Source: Congeria kusceri (lineage: Eukaryota > Mollusca > Bivalvia > Myida > Dreissenidae). Taken from it: a stretch of 64,000 bases of DNA. Under the pieces are notes generated by a model that was not told the DNA's origin, ran no database searches, and saw only the letters and a list, made by a program, of their open reading frames with translations. Each line of letters begins with the position of its first letter. The first letter of the stretch is position 1. Location: assembly GCA_027627225.1 (NCBI GenBank), contig CM051025.1:56793681-56857680 (forward strand). Reading direction: 5' to 3'. Of the stretch, positions 12,185 to 26,000 are shown piece by piece. Position numbers and translations under genes: made by a program.

Positions 12185-14990
12185 CGAAGATTATCCTCAT
12201 TCTTTAAGGGCGATATTGTCAACCCGATATAGTACTGCTGCCTGCCCTAGTGCTAGGCGAAGCCGCCGGTAACAGTATATTCGAGAGTTGACCAAATGTT
12301 ATATTACTTTTATTATACAGAAACAAAGATTTTGTTGAATACACATACAGAAACAAAGATTTTGTTGAATAAACACAGTTTTACTTATACATCATATTCA
12401 AACGTTTGAAAGTATCTACATTTAAACTTAGCGAAAGTGTTATTTCGTTGTTTGGTACAGTACATTTCAGACAGGTTGTCTTACTGACATTCAAGTTCTT
12501 AAGGTAGTTACACACTAATGGTCATGGTCACAAATGTGTTTAATTTTTGTTTCATCATAATCTACAATCAATAAGACACTGTATTTGAAAATCTAAAGAC
12601 TTTTTACCGTGTAATAAAAACGTTATTAGCATTTGTGTAACGCCAACCCCTTGGACAAAAAAAATGCGCAAGCAACATGATGTCATATTAGAAAAAGCCA
12701 CAAAACATGTTTATGTGTTTTATTTTCAGCACATTTTAAACTTCATAACAGTCACATGGACATCTATAAGCAGAAGAATAACAACTGTGTGATGTTTATA
12801 TAAACAATATAAAGAAAAACATTAAAATATGTACAGTACCACTATCGAAAATAAGGACGATTTCAACTAACTTGAAAATGAATGTCCATACTTTAAAGTC
12901 AGTTGTGATCACATAGGTTAAGGGTATACGTTAATTGAGCCCACTAAAATTATGTACATACTTATGCAAATGAAATACCAAAAACGTATGAACTTTCACC
13001 GTCGTATAACAGAAATATTTGCAGCTTAAGTATACAGGGGTCGGTTTTGAAAACCTAGTACAGCAACTTGCCCAAATGCTGTTTTAGTACATATCACAAC
13101 TGAACATGTCACAAAACTTCATAAATTCTAATATTCTGATCCCAATAACAGCTTGGTGACTTCAACTAAACTATTTTAAACAACTAATAAAACTAAATAC
13201 TAAACATTGTTATTATAATTAAGTATTAGAGTCACTCGGAAAACAGTCGTCAGAGAAAACTATAGTGGACACAAATGCCAACATACAGGACCCGTGACAT
13301 CCAATAACTGAATGATTTATCCAACCATCTTTTAACCTGGTATTTCCATAAAAACATACTGACATGCTTGTGTTGCAAATAATAAAATCATTTAAAATTA
13401 ATCCTGTAACAACAGTTGTCGAGGTTAACAAATTACTAAAGGGTAAAACACAAGAAGAACTGAAAAGTTTTAGTTTCTGTTGATCTAGCATATATCTTTT
13501 TATGTAGTTGAAACATATAATTATTTCCATTTATATACAATTAAAACAGACTATACATTATCATAATTATACATAAAATACACAACTTTGTGATGTAAAC
13601 AGCAATCATATATTGACAAATAAGCAAAATGTTAAAGTATCCACTCTAAAAACAAATTCTAACACTTTGATAAAATGTGCTTTCAACTTCAAAGTGAATT
13701 CTGGACTATTGTTCAAGTGTATGCGACCCTCCAAAATTAATTTTATTGTAAATACAAATAAACAATGCACAACTATAAACTTTTACCATTTCTAACTCGT
13801 CTGGAAATATATTCGGATCAATGAAGTATGGAAGGGTAGGTTTAAGAATTGACAACAGTTATTTGTAAAATATTATTTATCCGACATATCAAAACTAACA
13901 TTGTCACAAACTATAGCTTATTCAATTTTTTTACTTGATTAAGTTGAAATAAATGTTTATGAGCTTTACAAGTAATTTTGGGATTAATTAAAAACTGAAA
14001 CACCTAACTTATTTGCTATATAACTCAATATTTACTCAAAGTGTATCAGCAAATTTAACACAAAATGTTGCAATTGCATGTTATGGTATTGTAAAAAATA
14101 TATTTTACATTTGTATACAATATATCTAGTTAATGTTGTTGAGTTAATAATGTGAATAATATTTAACCAATATTAAATAATAAATAACTATGTAATAATT
14201 TATTTTGTTCATATAATAATCCATGAAAAAAACTTACTAATTTAAGCATGGTAACATTTCATTGCTGTCAAAGCGACATTTTAAAAAATAATAAAGTATT
14301 CATATATCTAAAAGATGATACTGAAAAGTGTACATCAAAACTTGTATCAATATGGGCACAATAATGCAGATCATTAAACTAAAAAAGTTCAATCCAAGGA
14401 CAGATGCACTGTAATCTTGATGATTGTTGTTGGAAATTCTTCTCGTGCAATATTGTTTCCTTGACCTCTGTGTTCTTGTGACAACTTGAACTGATGAAAC
14501 TGTTTTGTTTTTCTCAAAAGTCCATGATGATTTGTCTAGAATAAGTTATAAATGTTGCTATTGATGTGACATCAGGGATCCTGAGCCAGGAAACTGCAAA
14601 TACAAATTATTAAGTCTATATTGTATAAGTACAAGTAACTAAAACATGATCATTGTTAACTACAAACACTAAGAACATAGCTTCATATATTAAACTTTAG
14701 ATGTCAAATTATGGATCATTTTGTTCAAATGTGAATCAGTTAACACACAAATTATTGGAATCCGGTGTAATATATACAAATAAAAAAAGGTTTTCAATAG
14801 AAAATGGTTTTGAATAAGATCTGAATAAATATAAACTCATATAAGTGTATTAAATTACTTAATATTGATGTTAATATATTTAACAAATAAAGGAATTCCA
14901 CATACAAACACCATTGTCAAACAAACCTTTATGCAATGTGGTGCAAATCAAGCCAGTCTTCTCTTGAATTCAACTCATTACATGGAGTTT
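12185..14990. other. No gene seen; small direct duplication at 12319-12370
   Basis: The phrase ACAGAAACAAAGATTTTGTT followed by GAAT is present twice in tandem (12319 and 12346 onward). The rest is AT-rich without supported exons up to the giant element's left end. Confidence 0.5.
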
Positions 14991-15002
14991 ATGGTTTATG
15001 GT

Positions 15003-15008
15003 GTGTTT
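15003..15008. other. Left target-site duplication GTGTTT
   Basis: Six bases directly outside the left TACGG terminus, identical in direct orientation to the six bases outside the right terminus. The next flanking bases differ on the two sides, so the match is confined to 6 bp. Confidence 0.85.
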
Positions 15009-15490
15009 TACGGAATCCCGTTAGGTCCATCGCCTATGAATGGGTTGATCTTAAACGCGATACTCGATAGTACGATGATGAAAACGCGAAATCACGATAC
15101 TACGATAACGAAAACGCGACAACACGATGATGATAACGCGACATTACGATAACGAAAACGCGATACTACGACAGTACGATGATGATAATGCGATATAATT
15201 TCGTGTTATCACCATCGTACTGTCGCATTTTCACCATCGTAATGTCGTTCTGTCGTGTTATCGCGTTTTCATTATCGTACTGTCGCGTTATCATCATCGT
15301 ACTGTCGTGTTATCGCGTTTTCATTATCGTACTGTCGCGTTATCATCATCGTACTGTCGCGTTATCATCATCGTACTGTCGCGTTATCATCATCGTACTG
15401 TCGCGTTATCACCATCGTACTGTCGCGTTATCAGTATCGCACTGTCGCAATATCACTATCGTACTGTCTCCTTCCGGTGTGCATGCGCAT
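15009..15490 (+). repeat. Left terminal inverted repeat (482 bp) with opposed 22-bp arrays
   Basis: The outer ~50 bp are unique terminal sequence. Bases ~15058-15195 form an array of the type ACGATAACGAAAACGCGA. At ~15195 the orientation flips, and from there to ~15470 the array reads CGTACTGTCGCGTTATCATC with a period near 22 bp. The junction (~15170-15235) is itself an imperfect palindrome. The inner boundary CCTTCCGGTGTGCATGCGCAT matches the complement of the right inner boundary. Inference: the repeats are candidate integrase-binding sites, and the region must also hold the integrase promoter, since the start codon lies 37 bp further in. Confidence 0.85.
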
Positions 15491-15527
15491 GCTTACAATA
15501 AAAAGATCTTACAGAATAGCTGTTAAA

Positions 15528-18500
15528 ATGGATGAGTTTATAAAAAATCTTTTTGAGAGAGGCTATACCTACAAGGAAATGACTTTCTTATTGAAAACGG
15601 ATATTGGGGTAGATATAAGGTGAGTTTATTAAAGATAATTTGTAATATTTATTGCGTATTTGTTAGGATAGTTAACCGTTTGGTTATTGTTTACAGTTAA
15701 AATTGGCCGTTTTAACTAAACCGCATGTCTTGACGTTGTTTTTTTTTCCACGCACTTGTACGTTTTATACTTTTCATGTTTCAAGCATAGGTAAAATGGT
15801 TATGTATAGATATATTAGTGGACAAGATATTTAATGAGTTGTTTAATGTTTCATATGGGTAAACTTGTAAGTAAAATGTGCTGCTCATGACATAATTATG
15901 TTGTCGTATGAAATTATAAATCAGTATGTCCGAGAGGTTCTCTTCTTCACTATGGGTTTTTTCAGCTATCGTCAACTTAAAAGACATTTGCAGAGACTGA
16001 ATTTAAGGAGACGAGGCGTGTGGGATGTTGTACAGGTTCAAAATGCAATACAGGTATTTTACTGTATTTTTCATTCATTCTTTCAAAATTGAAAATAACA
16101 TTTCCGTAAATGGTGGTTAACTGCCGTACTTTGAAGCATTTACGTGAAAACATGATCTCACACCGATCCCCGTCATTCCATCAAATTGATCGGATCTCAA
16201 CGTCACTGAGCATCGACAGGGTTATTTGTACATGTATAAGCGATATGCTTAAACTCCAAAGCTAGTTGAAGTGCCTCTAGCAATAGATGATTAACAGTTG
16301 TTCACAGAATATAATGATTACTTATATGTGTTTGTTCTTCCGTGGCTCGTAAAACGCGATGGCAACTTTGTCTTATAGACAATACACATGTTCTTACGTG
16401 ATAGTTATTACAATTTCTAGACAAGAGCTTAGTCAATTCCATTGGATTTCAAGGGGCAGTTTCACAGTTTTGGGCTGTGAAAAGTACTTTTCTAAAACTG
16501 ATTTTTATACCCCCAAAGGAGGCATATAGTAGTCGCACCGTCTGACCGTGGGTGGGTGGGTAGGATTTAGGTGGGTGGGTCTGTCCGTCCAGACTTCGTT
16601 TCAGCTCTGTAACTTTTTAATGCCTGGATGGATTTTAATATAACTTCAGATCATTATTTTCCATGACTAGACGATGTGTCGCGTACAATTCCCATGCTCG
16701 TCGGTCAAAGGTCAAGGTCAAAATTCAAGGTCAAAGGTCATGAATTTTCGTTTCCGCTACATTACTTCTAAATGCCTGCATGGATTTTAATATAACTTCA
16801 GATTATTATTCCCCATGACCAGACAATGTGTCGCGTACAACTCTCATGATCGTCGGTCAAAGGTCAAGGTCACAATTCAAGGTCAAAGGTCAAGGATTTC
16901 TGTTTCTCCATTATAACTTCTAAACGTCTGGAAGGATTTTAATATTACTTCAGATTATTATTTCCCATGACCAGGCGATGTGTCGTGTACAACTCCCATG
17001 GTTCTCTGTCAAAAGGTCAAGGTCACAATTCAAGGTCAAATGTCAAGGAATTTTCTTTCTGCTCTTTATCTGCCAAAAGCCTTGAAGGATTTTAATATTA
17101 CTTCAGATTATTTTTTTCCCATGACCAGATGATGTGTCGCATACCACTTACATGCTCCTCGGTCAAGGTCTAAGGGTCCAAGGTTACACTTAAAAGGTCA
17201 AATATTAGAATGAACTTTTTGTAGGAAGCATCATTTTTTCCAGCATGTAAGGAATGTAATAACTTGGTGGGAATGAAGAGCATTATGAGGCAGTGTGTCA
17301 CAACAACAAACAGTTGTGTTGCTGAAATCTCAAGATATTTGTCCAGGGCATAATATTGTACTCTGACATTGTTTTGCCTTCCTCTGACGAGCATATGCTT
17401 CGGGGGCATATGTCACATCCTGTGACAAGCCTTGTTTTCTGTTCTCTGTACATTTATTGTTTATATTTCAAGGTTTGAAAAGCACATTGCATGTGAATAG
17501 TTAAACTTTTGAAGAATGTTTGTTATTGAGAAAATGTTGCTACCTGGTAGACATACCCTAGTAATATTTTGCTTAAAACGGTATCGTGATTATCAAAATA
17601 ATTATATTTTGCAACCAAACCAGCAAAGCAGATAAAAAGTATTGATGGATTCTACAATTGTTTTAAAATTTTATTGTAAATGGGTTTTTTACGTTTATAT
17701 TCACTACTAACGGCGCCCTGTGATGCTCTGCATCGTTGTCTTTTCTTGTTACCATTGAGTTGAGTGAACTTTTTTTATGACCATCAATTCCAATAATTAA
17801 AGGGTAGATGATAATACGCATCACTGTTCAGAACAAGACCGCAATCCTGAAGATTAACACATTTAAAGGTTCACAGCCATCGCTATTATCTTTTCGAACA
17901 TCAGCTTTACTGCCTGCAAAAAATGGAAACCCGGAGTAGAGAAATAAGGGCAAGAAAAGTAGCTAAAATATGACAATGATTATGCTAAACAAATTATCAA
18001 AGGGTAATATAGTAATTATTGTTCAAGTCTGTCTCAACAACTAGTGAGGTCTTCTGTTTTCAAGTGAGCCCTTTGGGTCATCATTGCCATCTCGTGGAAA
18101 AAATTTTGGCATGATCATAAATTGCATAATCATTATGGTAATTTTACCATGTTATCACGTATTGTGTAAGTTTTGAGTTTTAAATGCTGTTTAGCGAAAA
18201 GGTAAAAATTAATACCTGGAGAAAAACAAGTGGAGTTATTTTTTCCCACATGCATGACATCACTATTTCCATGGTAAAAATTCAATCCGGGTGATGTCAA
18301 GAGGAAAAATATATCTCATTCAATGCATTTTAATATATATGCTCAATTCAATTAGGTTTCATTTGAAAGCTGACTATTTTCATAGACACCTGGCTTTGAT
18401 TTCAAATGATAGCGATAGTTGCATTCTACTTGTTTATATTCAGAGTGAACTCTGTGGCAGCGGGCGCAATCTTGGATGTCGATCCATGACTCAAAGATTA

Positions 18501-20029
18501 CGGTCTCGACACGGACTGTCTGTGGGAAGGTTAGTATAAATGTGTGTTAAGGCTGCAAGCTACTGCATATTAAATTTACATGTAAATTCTTAAATATTGA
18601 AGGAGATAAAGTACTGTTCTTCCAATTTAATACCTATAATCTTAAAGACAAAGAAGAACTTTCGATGTACAGTTACGAAGAGTAGTAATGTAGTAATCGA
18701 TGCGCAGGTATCCCTTTAACAAAAAAGTATATTGCCTTCTCTCGACGTGCAAAAAATGCTCACGATAAGCATAAATGCAAAACGTCCGTCATGCTAATTT
18801 ACTATTTACTTAACAAATCATTCCGCTATAATCATCTGCAAAGTAGCTACATTTGATCGGTATCGGTGAAAAATATGGCAGTTAATTGCAACTGGGCATT
18901 AAAGACCCCGTTGTTTTGTCTTGCAGAAACACAGTTCTTCATCAGATGAATCTGTTGGATCCAGAGGGTGTTGAAGCCAGACGTAGACATAGGCTCGTTA
19001 GAAGAATATATCGCAACAGCGGTCCAAACTTTTTGCTTCACATGGATGGGTATGACAAGATCAAGCGCTTTGGACTGGCAGTACATGGTGCCATAGATGG
19101 GTGAGTTCCTCGAAGCTGTTCATTGTTCAGTACAGACAACGCAAAACCCGACAGCCAGACATGTCAGACAAACAATGAGGATGTCATACAAAAATTTCAA
19201 AACACCTTGTTAATATTTTATACTTGTTTTTACTTAGATGTCCGACAGCTGATTTGGACGTTTTGTGTAGTCTATTAGGAGGTATGTAGTAAAGGAGGTT
19301 ATTTGAGTGTTTTTCCCACAACATTTGCGATGATTTGTATTGTGACATATTTAATATTTGGTATTTGTTTTTTTTTATCTACTGGACGATAGTTAACTAG
19401 TAAGTTAGTAATTCACATTTATGGAAGCCTCATTTATGGAAGCCTCATAAATAAACGGGACAATCATTAAAACCAATATTCCACTACCAAGCAGTTTGGT
19501 ATTCAAATGACAAACTATCAACTGGAAAGTTGTTTGAAAATATCTAACTTCCGTTACGATTCGTTACGATCACACTTGTTCTCACCTTTTAGGTACTCAC
19601 GGAGAGTTTTATGGTTAAAGGTTAATAGAACAAATAACGACCCAAAGGTGGTGGCATCATATTTCCTTGAGTTTGTAACAGAAGCAAAAGGTAAAAATTT
19701 ATTTTGGTATTTTACTTAAATACTGCATATATAATTAAGGGCATGTTGTACAACGGTGGCAAAGAAGGGTGTTGGGGGTGTGCGTGTGTGTGCGTGTGAT
19801 GGTGCGTGTGTGTGCGTTTACAGCCAAAGAAATATTTTGCGATTAAAAAGTATTCAATAATGTATTTTACGACAGTGGTTATGCTTAACTTTTCTTCCTT
19901 TTTTAATCAAAGGTAACGGTAATTAAGTATTGTATTGTTTCAGTTATGCCACAGTTTGTTGTAAGATTGTACACTCACGCACGCACGCGCACACGCACGC
20001 GCACACGCACACACGAACGCACACACGCG

Positions 20030-20095
<66 letters not shown>

Positions 20096-23000
20096 TGAAG
20101 TCAGTTTGGCTTTGTAATGGCTTTAACAAATAGTACATATTATTATAGAAATACCGGTAAAGGACTTCTAAAAAAACGATTAACTGGGTACATTAAATAT
20201 TTGTAAAGAAATATATAATGTCAATCTATGTCAAACTAACGTTTTGGGGGTTTTACATTAGGAGCGCCAAGATGCATCCGAATGGATGCAGGCAGTGAGA
20301 ATGGAGTTGTAGCTAACATGCAGAAGTCGTTCCAGTGGTTTCACGAAGATGAAATGGCAGGGGAGAAAAGTGTACTGATTGGGAGTTCACCTTCAAACCA
20401 GGTTTGAAACGATTTCACATTACAATATATCTGGTAGAAGACTGCATGATGTCAACATGGTTACCATACTTATGTCTGGATACAGATGGAAACAAGAAAT
20501 GTCTTTAAAAAGACAATCGGCGTTGATGTTCGCTAAGGACCGCACAATTAGAATTACTTAAAAGATCGAGAATCAAAACAAGTATTAATGAAAAGATGTT
20601 ATATATAGTTTCTTCATTTATACAATAGTAGATATGGTACGTGACTATGTCACTAACTGAGGATTTATTGTCATTTTCGACATTTTATTTTTCTGTGCTT
20701 AAATATTAAACACAAATGATTATTTTTCATTAACTTGAAACAACATAAAACGATCTAAATCCTCTAATAGTTATAAATAAAAATCTGGGTCTGAGAACGT
20801 AAGTAAATTTGGGGACCGGTTTAACTTGTGGCTGGTTTCACTCGCTTCCGAGTAATGGGTGCATATCTTACGAGTAAGTCAGAACAGTAGGCTAAACAAA
20901 ACGATTATTTCATTCTGTGAATGAATACATGTATTACATTCTGTTGATGATATAAATGACAAAATGTGTTCAAAATTAGGATCGGTTTTAGAGTGAATGT
21001 TGAATATATGTTTATATTAACAGTTTATGTAAACAATTATGTAAATTGTAATCCCTAAAATTATGCAACCGTTATTGATAGACATTAAGCCATTGTTTTA
21101 AGTTTGCATTTCCTAAAATTTTCCCGGGCCAAACAAATTTCCCAATAAAATAATGGTATTTAATTTTTCCGCTGCATAATTAATTTATTGCGCCGAGCTT
21201 CTAGCTTTTCATTGGTACACATTTTCAAGAATCTGGATGAAAAGTGATCTTAGAAAGCTACGCCAAAAAAAAAATCACAGTGACCTTGATCTACTCGACT
21301 AATGAATTTAGCATCTAACTTCACAACAAAATGTTATCAGCCATGTAAGAAATAAGTCATTTATAAGGGCAGGGCTGCCTATTCCCTTTAGTTTTTTCTC
21401 TAGTTGTTTCTAGAATATACTGTTTACATGGACATTTTCCAGCAAATTCGTACATATGTGCGTTTCCATCCTACCAGGATTAATAGAAGGTAATATAAAA
21501 CTGCAATTGATGAATAATACATAATATATCAAATTTTCACAGAGGATAGAGTGTTGGTGGAGAAGACTTCATGAGATATGTATTGCAGCATGGCAAGAAA
21601 TTCTTGGTGAATTGGAAAGCAGAGGAATATTTTCCACCGCAAATAACCTTCACGTGTAAGTTTGTAAACAAGTGTTGTGAAGTTACAGTCCTTTGGTCAC
21701 GTCGTTTTTGCAGCTTTGCCTTAAAGTACCGTTTTTTATTGGCGCCGCGCTCATGCGGCGTCTATATGTGATGAGTCTAACTGGAAGCTTATGGAAGGAG
21801 CATCATTATATTGTATTTACAAATACTTGCTTGAAATACCTGAAACAAATAGAGAGATACGTTCTTGCATTATTTACCTTAAATTATGTTTTCATTTATA
21901 AATCAATTATTTCCGCCAGCGTATGAAAACAAAAAATATACAATTAATTGCTGCTCAATTACAAACCAAAGATTGGGGCCTAGTGGGTACAACACCGGAA
22001 ATATTTAAACGCATTCCAGTTAGAGACTACATGCTAAACGAGCCGGATCCGGCTAGCTCAGTTGTTAGAGCGCTGGATCGTGAGTTCGAACCCCAGCCCG
22101 GCCACATAACTTGTGTGGGTTTGGTCATGAAATAATTTATACGGCCATCCCCCCCCCCATCTACCTCTGATTCAGGTAGGGCAGTTGTCAGTTACTGGCA
22201 TAGGTGTGTGCACTTAGTACTGTTAAACCGCTTAGACAAGACAAGACAAGACAAATATTTATTAAGACTTGTACAGTGTACATCGTCTAAACACTAAAAT
22301 GTTTTACATACATACATTTGGTCACGTTATAATGAATACAATAATAACAAATACAATCAAATTAACAGCCATGTACATATATATTTTTTGGTAAAAGCTT
22401 AATATAAATAAGTATAATGTACATTCGTAATTTCTATGGAGGATAACTACTTATAGTTATGTCACAACATTAAGACAATTATTTCTTATAATTAGTGCTT
22501 CTTTTACAAATTTTGCTAACTTAATAAGTTCGCATGTATTAGTTGTATTTAACAATTGGTGGAATTTGTAAACAGAAGGTCTATTGTAATAACATTGCTT
22601 TAAATAGTTTCGCCTAAGAACAGAGTATGAAGAACATTTACAGACAAAGTGAAACTCATCTTCCACGTCTAATTCATTGCAACAAAGGCAATAGCGTTCG
22701 TTTCTTGGGATATTCTGACCAGCATATCTTCCAGTTTGAATTCTCAGTGGCAGAGCCGAAGTTCTAAGCTTTGTGACATAATGTCTTAGTTTTTTAGGTA
22801 GCAAATCTAAATAGTATTCATAATTGAAAATAGGCTTAAACACACGATACATATCTAAAACAGAACTATTAACAACAGATCTAAACCACTCTTGTTTATA
22901 TGTATCAATTACAACATTTTTAAAGTGCGTTATAAATGTATTAACATCAACAGAGCTTGGATTATTAAACACGTAAGAAAAACCGTAATTGTCTAACAGC

Positions 23001-26000
23001 TTTTTAAGATTTAAAACCCAGTTTGAACGTCCGTTGTGGCAATCGTGTAAAGCTTGCAAATATATGGATTTTGTAATAATATTTTCAGTTTGGGTAATTT
23101 TAAACCAGTATTTAACAATCCTTACGTATCGATGAACAAAAAGTGGGTATCTACCTAATTCGCCATAGACTGTAGCATTACAAACATTTTGTTTAACCTT
23201 TAACAGTCGTTTACAGAACTTTAAGTGCACCCTTTCCAATTCTTGTGACTTTGTATTACCCCATACCTCACATGCGTAATTCAGAATAGACCCAACAAAA
23301 GCATCGAACAGTTGGCACTGTGTTTTGGGCTTAAGGTCAAACTCTTTACATTTGTTAAATAGAATATTCATTGCTTTTAGTGCTTTACCACATAAATGTT
23401 CTTGGTTCAAATTAAAATTTCCAGTATAATTAAAAACAGTTCCCAAATAGTTAAAATCGTTTACTACTTCAATTTGCTGACCGTCATATGTCCATTTTTC
23501 AGATGGCAATAGTCTTCCTCGTTTGCGGAACACCATTATTTTAGTTTTATTAATATTTACCTTTAATCCCCAACAATTACAATAATTAGATAAAAGATTT
23601 AAATGATTTTGCACTTCTTCTGGAGATTTACCTATGATTGTCATATCGTCGGCAAATAGTAACAATATCAGTACAATATCATCAATACTTAAACCGGAAG
23701 TAGCTTCATTCTGCAAAAATAGTTCTAAATCCTCTATAAATAAAGAAAATAACAATGGGGACATAACTTCGCCTTGGCGTAGACCTACAGCATAATTAAA
23801 ATATTCTGAATATGATGAACAATGCTTAACACATGACTTAACATTTTGGTACATATTTTTTATTATGCTTAATAATTTACCTTCAATGCCACATTTGAAC
23901 ATTTTTAGCCACAATGCATTTCTATACACAGTATCAAAACATTTCATCATATCAACGTAAATGACATATAATCTTTTATTTTCGTTAACATATTTTTGAA
24001 CTAAGGACATAAGAATGTATATTGCGTCAATTGTTGAGCGCCCTTTTCTAAATCCGAATTGGGCATCCGAAATGATGTTAAAATTATTACAAAACGTTTC
24101 TAATCTACTATTAATAACTGAAGTAAATAGCTTAGATAAACAACTAAGTAGGGTAATTCCTCTATAATTATTAACATTTGTAGTATCGCCTTTCTTATGT
24201 AATGGGATTATAATACCTTCCGTCCATTTCTCAGGATAATGACCAGAGTTCAATACCGCATTAAACAAGTCGCATATATGCAAAGCTAAAATATCAATAC
24301 ATTCAATTAAATATTCGTTCAAAATACAATCACTTCCATGGGCTTTATTACGCTTTAACAGTTTAACTGAAGCTTTTATCTCGTCAACGGTAAAAGGCTG
24401 ATCTAATTCAGGGAAACGTGAATTTGGTAACTCAAAATTATGTGTTGAACAAAAGGTTTCGGCATCATCGTTTACACAATCAAACAAACCACTACTTATA
24501 TTAGAGAAAAAATTGCTAAAGTCTTCTAATGAAATATTATCAATTTTTGTTTTAGTATTTGGTTTAAAATATTTCCACAAATCTCTGGGTCTATGATTTT
24601 TTAATCCTTCGATTTCATTAACCTTAATTCTCAAATACGTCTTTTTCTTCGTATTTATTAATTTTTTATACTCTTTTTTTATAATGCAGTAATTGAATTC
24701 TATTATTGTCCGACTTATCACAATTAAAAATATTCAACAGAGATCCATAATGAGCATGTGCCATTTTACATTCAACATCAAACCAATCTGCATGCTTAAC
24801 AGCGCTACATTCTTCAAATTTCGGTTTGTTAGAAATAAAGTATTCCTTTGAAAATAAAGGATCCGCAACATCGCGAATAACATCAGTGAATTTATTTAAT
24901 GCAATATTCAGAGAATCACTGCTTGTACAATCAATATCTTCAATAATTCTGTTAAATAAAGGTAGGCTACAAATAATGCCTGATCTAAACTGGTTACGCA
25001 ACGATTCGTCCCATTTAAACTTAGTCTCTGTAAACGATAAAGGATCAACAATTTTATTGTTACAATATACAGAAAATGATAAAGGTGCGTGGTCACTGAA
25101 CTCGTTAAAATCATGTATAATAAATCTTTAATAAGTGTGAAATTTCGTTCGAGACAAAGCAAATAATCTATTGTTGATAAACCGTTATGCGAAAAGTATG
25201 TAAATTTACTCGTATCACCTACTCGACCATTCACAACACGATAATTTGAGGACTTACACAGATCAAGCAGTTTGATTCCGTGGTTATTGTGAGATCTATC
25301 GACTGAGGCCCTAACAAAGTATATATCTGGGTCATAGTCAATATCATCGGTAAATCTATTTACAATGTCATGAGTTACAAAATCAGATTTACTGCCAATT
25401 CTACTATTAAAATCACCACAGAGTAAGACCTGACCTTGGTTATCATAAATGGAAATGTCATTTTCAAGCAAATAAAAAAAATCAACACTAATAATATTGT
25501 ATGCAGGTGAATCTTCGCACCAAACATAACAACCACAAAGATAAATATCTTCATTTACACCAAAAAAATTTCGATCTAGTTTCAACCAAATAATTGAATC
25601 ATGACAATTTTTTAAAATTTCAATTCCATCTTTTAAATTTTCTTTGTAATACAAAACTACGCCGCCGCTACATCTACGCGCATTTCTGATCTGAAATTTC
25701 CTATAAAAATTATGAGAAATATATCCATTTAAAGAAATGTTACTTGAAGAATTTGTCCAGGATTCAAATAAAAAACAAATATCATATTTTGACAAAATAT
25801 TTACAAATAAAGGGTCATCATTCTTACATTTAGTAAGTCCGTTCACGTTCCACGATAAGATCGAGAGTTCTCCCCCATCGTGCCCCTATTCCTTGACTGG
25901 ACGGCCGTCTATGTAGAGGGTGTCGTAGGCTATCCATGCTCTCTTGCCTTGCCCCTTCGCCTCTTTCATCTTCGGAACCAGCTTTCTACGCCTAGCGACC

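Noticed and set aside
11681..12232. 183-codon plus-strand ORF
   Set aside because: It runs through tandem repeat sequence and antisense to the membrane-segment exon at 12063-12178, which has the better splice signals and a clear helix.
15179..15520. Plus-strand ORFs reading LSRYHHRTVALSSSYCR repeatedly, with mirror ORFs at 47695-48185
   Set aside because: They are produced by the terminal 22-bp arrays; the array period and both-end mirroring explain them fully.
19930..20138. His/Thr and Val/Cys dipeptide ORFs
   Set aside because: Translations of the (CA)n microsatellite in integrase intron 5.
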